From MVRV01 sp964469905 (GTDB lineage: Bacteria > Desulfobacterota > Syntrophia > Syntrophales > Smithellaceae): a DNA stretch of 64,000 nucleotides. How positions within the stretch are numbered: position 1 is the first letter of the stretch; each line of letters begins with the position of its first letter. The translations under genes were made by a program, and so were the position numbers. The DNA is taken from the NCBI GenBank assembly GCA_964469905.1, contig CAYXZW010000005.1, positions 49,167 to 113,166 on the forward strand, given 5' to 3'. Positions 62,382 through 64,000 of this stretch are shown in pieces. The notes under the pieces are model-generated. The model did no database searches and had not been told where the DNA came from. It saw only the letters and a program-made list of their open reading frames with translations.

Positions 62382-63965
62382 ATGAAACGAGTTTTAGTCA
62401 GCGATTCTATGGCTGCCGAAGTCGTAGAAATACTGAACAACGCCCCGGGCATAAAGGTTGAGGTCAAAACAAACCTGAAACCGGAAGAATTAAAAGCTAT
62501 TATCAAAGATTATGATGCTTTGATCGTCCGCTCATCAACAAAAGCAACTGCCGAGATAATTGAAGCGGCAACCAAACTTGCCGCTATCGGCCGCGCCGGT
62601 GCCGGTGTGGACAATATCGACATCCCCGCTGCCAGCAAACGTGGTATCGTCGTCATGAATACCCCCGGCGGCAATACGGTGACAACAGCCGAACATGCTA
62701 TAGCCATGATGCTTTCGCTGGCCCGGCGCATACCGCAGGCCACTGCTTCCATGAAAGCAGGCAAATGGGAAAAAACCAAATTTATGGGCAACGAATACTG
62801 CAATAAAACACTGGGAATCATCGGACTGGGACGCGTCGGGGCAATTGTCGCAGACCGCGCCCAGGGGCTCAAGATGACTGTGATTGCCCATGACCCGTTT
62901 ATTTCCCCGGATGTGGCCGAACAAATGGGGATCACCCTGGTATCGCTCGATGAAATTTATGAGCAAGCGGATTTTATTACCGTTCATTCACCGCTTTCCA
63001 AGGAAACGAAGAATCTGCTTGACGCCCCGGCCTTTGCTAAAATGAAAAAAGGTGTCTTTCTGATTAACTGTGCCCGTGGCGGCATCGTCAATGAAAAAGC
63101 TCTGTATGATGCTCTTGTCTCCGGTAAGCTTGCCGGTGCGGCTATCGATGTTTTCGAAGAAGAACCAACCAAAAACATGGAATTGATTGCCCTCGATAAT
63201 GTTATCTGTACGCCACATCTGGGTGCCTCCACCGACGAAGCACAGACTAATGTGGCCATCGCCATTGCTCACCAGATTGCCGCCTATTTTGCAACCGGCG
63301 AAATAAAAGGCGCCGTAAATTTCCCCTCGGTCAGCGCAGAAATAATGACTGTCATCCGTCCCTATCTGGATTTGGCGGAAAAACTTGGTACTTTCCAGTC
63401 ACAACTGGTAAGCGGCGCCATTCAGCAGGTAAACATTGAATATAGCGGTGAAATTCTCAACCACAATGTTGCTCCGATAACTATTTCCTTGCTCAAAGGC
63501 CTTTTAGAGCCGATTTTGCTGGAAACAGTCAATTACATTAATGCTCCGGTTATTGCCAAAGAAAGAGGCATTAAGGTTGTGGAATCCAAAAGCACTGAAA
63601 TGAAGGATTATACCAACATGATCACGCTGACGGTCAAAACATCTAAAGAGACAAGCATTACCGCCGGCGCCCTGTTCGGAAAACACGACCCGCGGATTGT
63701 CCGCATCAATGAATTTTCCGTGGAAATCGTTCCGGAAGGACATATGCTGGCGGTATCCAATTATGACCAACCGGGTGTTATCGGCAACCTGGGAACAACC
63801 CTCGGCAATAACAAAGTCAATATTGCCCGGTTGCACTTAAGCCGCGATCAGGAAGCGAAACTGGCGCTGGTTCTACTGAATACAGACTCGGCTGCCCCGG
63901 AAGATGTCCTTGATAAATTAAGGAAATTGCCACACGTAATTTCCGTTAAACCGATAAAAATGTAA
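62382..63965 (+). CDS. serA: D-3-phosphoglycerate dehydrogenase
   Basis: SerA oxidises 3-phosphoglycerate to start serine synthesis. The 527-residue product has the NAD-binding GLGRVGAIVADRAQG (about 148-162), catalytic Arg/Glu/His regions (CARGGIV, PHLGAST), an intervening ASB domain and a C-terminal ACT domain (about 455-527) for serine feedback. The length is standard for the long form. TAGGAGA lies before the ATG. It forms an operon with serC, and a probable purA begins 12 bases downstream. Confidence 0.96.
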   Translation: MKRVLVSDSMAAEVVEILNNAPGIKVEVKTNLKPEELKAIIKDYDALIVRSSTKATAEIIEAATKLAAIGRAGAGVDNIDIPAASKRGIVVMNTPGGNTVTTAEHAIAMMLSLARRIPQATASMKAGKWEKTKFMGNEYCNKTLGIIGLGRVGAIVADRAQGLKMTVIAHDPFISPDVAEQMGITLVSLDEIYEQADFITVHSPLSKETKNLLDAPAFAKMKKGVFLINCARGGIVNEKALYDALVSGKLAGAAIDVFEEEPTKNMELIALDNVICTPHLGASTDEAQTNVAIAIAHQIAAYFATGEIKGAVNFPSVSAEIMTVIRPYLDLAEKLGTFQSQLVSGAIQQVNIEYSGEILNHNVAPITISLLKGLLEPILLETVNYINAPVIAKERGIKVVESKSTEMKDYTNMITLTVKTSKETSITAGALFGKHDPRIVRINEFSVEIVPEGHMLAVSNYDQPGVIGNLGTTLGNNKVNIARLHLSRDQEAKLALVLLNTDSAAPEDVLDKLRKLPHVISVKPIKM

Positions 63966-63977
63966 GGATGATAATTA

Positions 63978-64000
63978 TGCCGAATGTTGCAGTAGTAGGC
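63978..64000 (+). CDS. purA: Probable adenylosuccinate synthetase, 5' end only
   Basis: Only the first 23 bases fall in the window (MPNVAVV and part of a glycine codon). This matches the usual PurA start, before the GAQWGDEGKGK loop. TAAGGATGA lies upstream. The identity is tentative because the diagnostic region is outside the window. Confidence 0.5.

Noticed and set aside
1..64000. CRISPR arrays, tRNA or rRNA genes and riboswitches
   Set aside because: None were recognised by eye. Small structured RNAs cannot be excluded without a covariance-model search.

Overview
The window reads as a chromosome segment from an anaerobic member of the Desulfobacterota (former Deltaproteobacteria), probably Syntrophales-like. 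That placement is inference. It rests on a mercury-methylation operon (hgcAB), a tungsten-type aldehyde:ferredoxin oxidoreductase, a selenium cassette plus a selenoprotein, Gram-negative outer-membrane barrels and a Lol-like exporter. No rRNA, tRNA, CRISPR array or intact insertion sequence was seen.

Layout. 0-5 kb: a secreted TPR/beta-barrel protein and a 1036-residue FecR-domain protein, then a repeat-filled intergenic. 5-19 kb: mostly housekeeping (DUF3426 zinc-ribbon protein, hpt, a cysteine-rich protein, purU, a radical SAM protein, rplU-rpmA-obgE-proB, ogt, mntP, uvrC) and a nucleotidyltransferase with a remnant of its HepT partner. 19-31 kb: cNMP-binding protein, uvrB, a KAP NTPase, a Ski2-like helicase, an OFA-type MFS transporter, groES-groEL, radA. 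31-37 kb: two secreted coiled-coil proteins, ppnP, msrB, a DsbA/FrnE-like gene read through an in-frame UGA, a decayed MFS gene and chrA. 37-40 kb: yedE-yedF-cysteine desulfurase-DUF3343, a selenium cassette. 40-44 kb: outer-membrane barrel, LolA-like protein and ABC exporter. 45-50.5 kb: an ArsR-led run of eight genes (small thioredoxin, ArsP-like permease, DGC protein, thioredoxin, CcdA, ACR3, VKOR-thioredoxin). 50.8-56.3 kb: AI-2E permease, DUF4124-like protein, secreted caspase-like protein, AOR. 56.7-59.4 kb: marR-hgcA-hgcB-isoprenylcysteine-methyltransferase-like gene under a consensus promoter with a perfect palindrome over its -10 box. 59.5-64 kb: small protein, acetyltransferase, thioesterase, serC, serA and the first codons of a probable purA.

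Main points of interest: (1) the hgcAB operon, with cysteine-rich ends on MarR, HgcA and HgcB, a membrane methyltransferase as fourth gene and a palindromic operator; (2) a selenoprotein (UxxC motif) whose normal start is hidden by the UGA; (3) a family of 124-149 bp inverted-repeat elements (three clear copies plus one related element) that behaves like a MITE; (4) a CIRCE-like palindrome with a different sequence at the groES promoter.

The mercury operon, the metalloid/thiol operon, the selenium cassette and the several thioredoxin-fold proteins suggest a thiol- and metalloid-oriented accessory region at about 33-59 kb. This functional grouping is inferred from proximity only.
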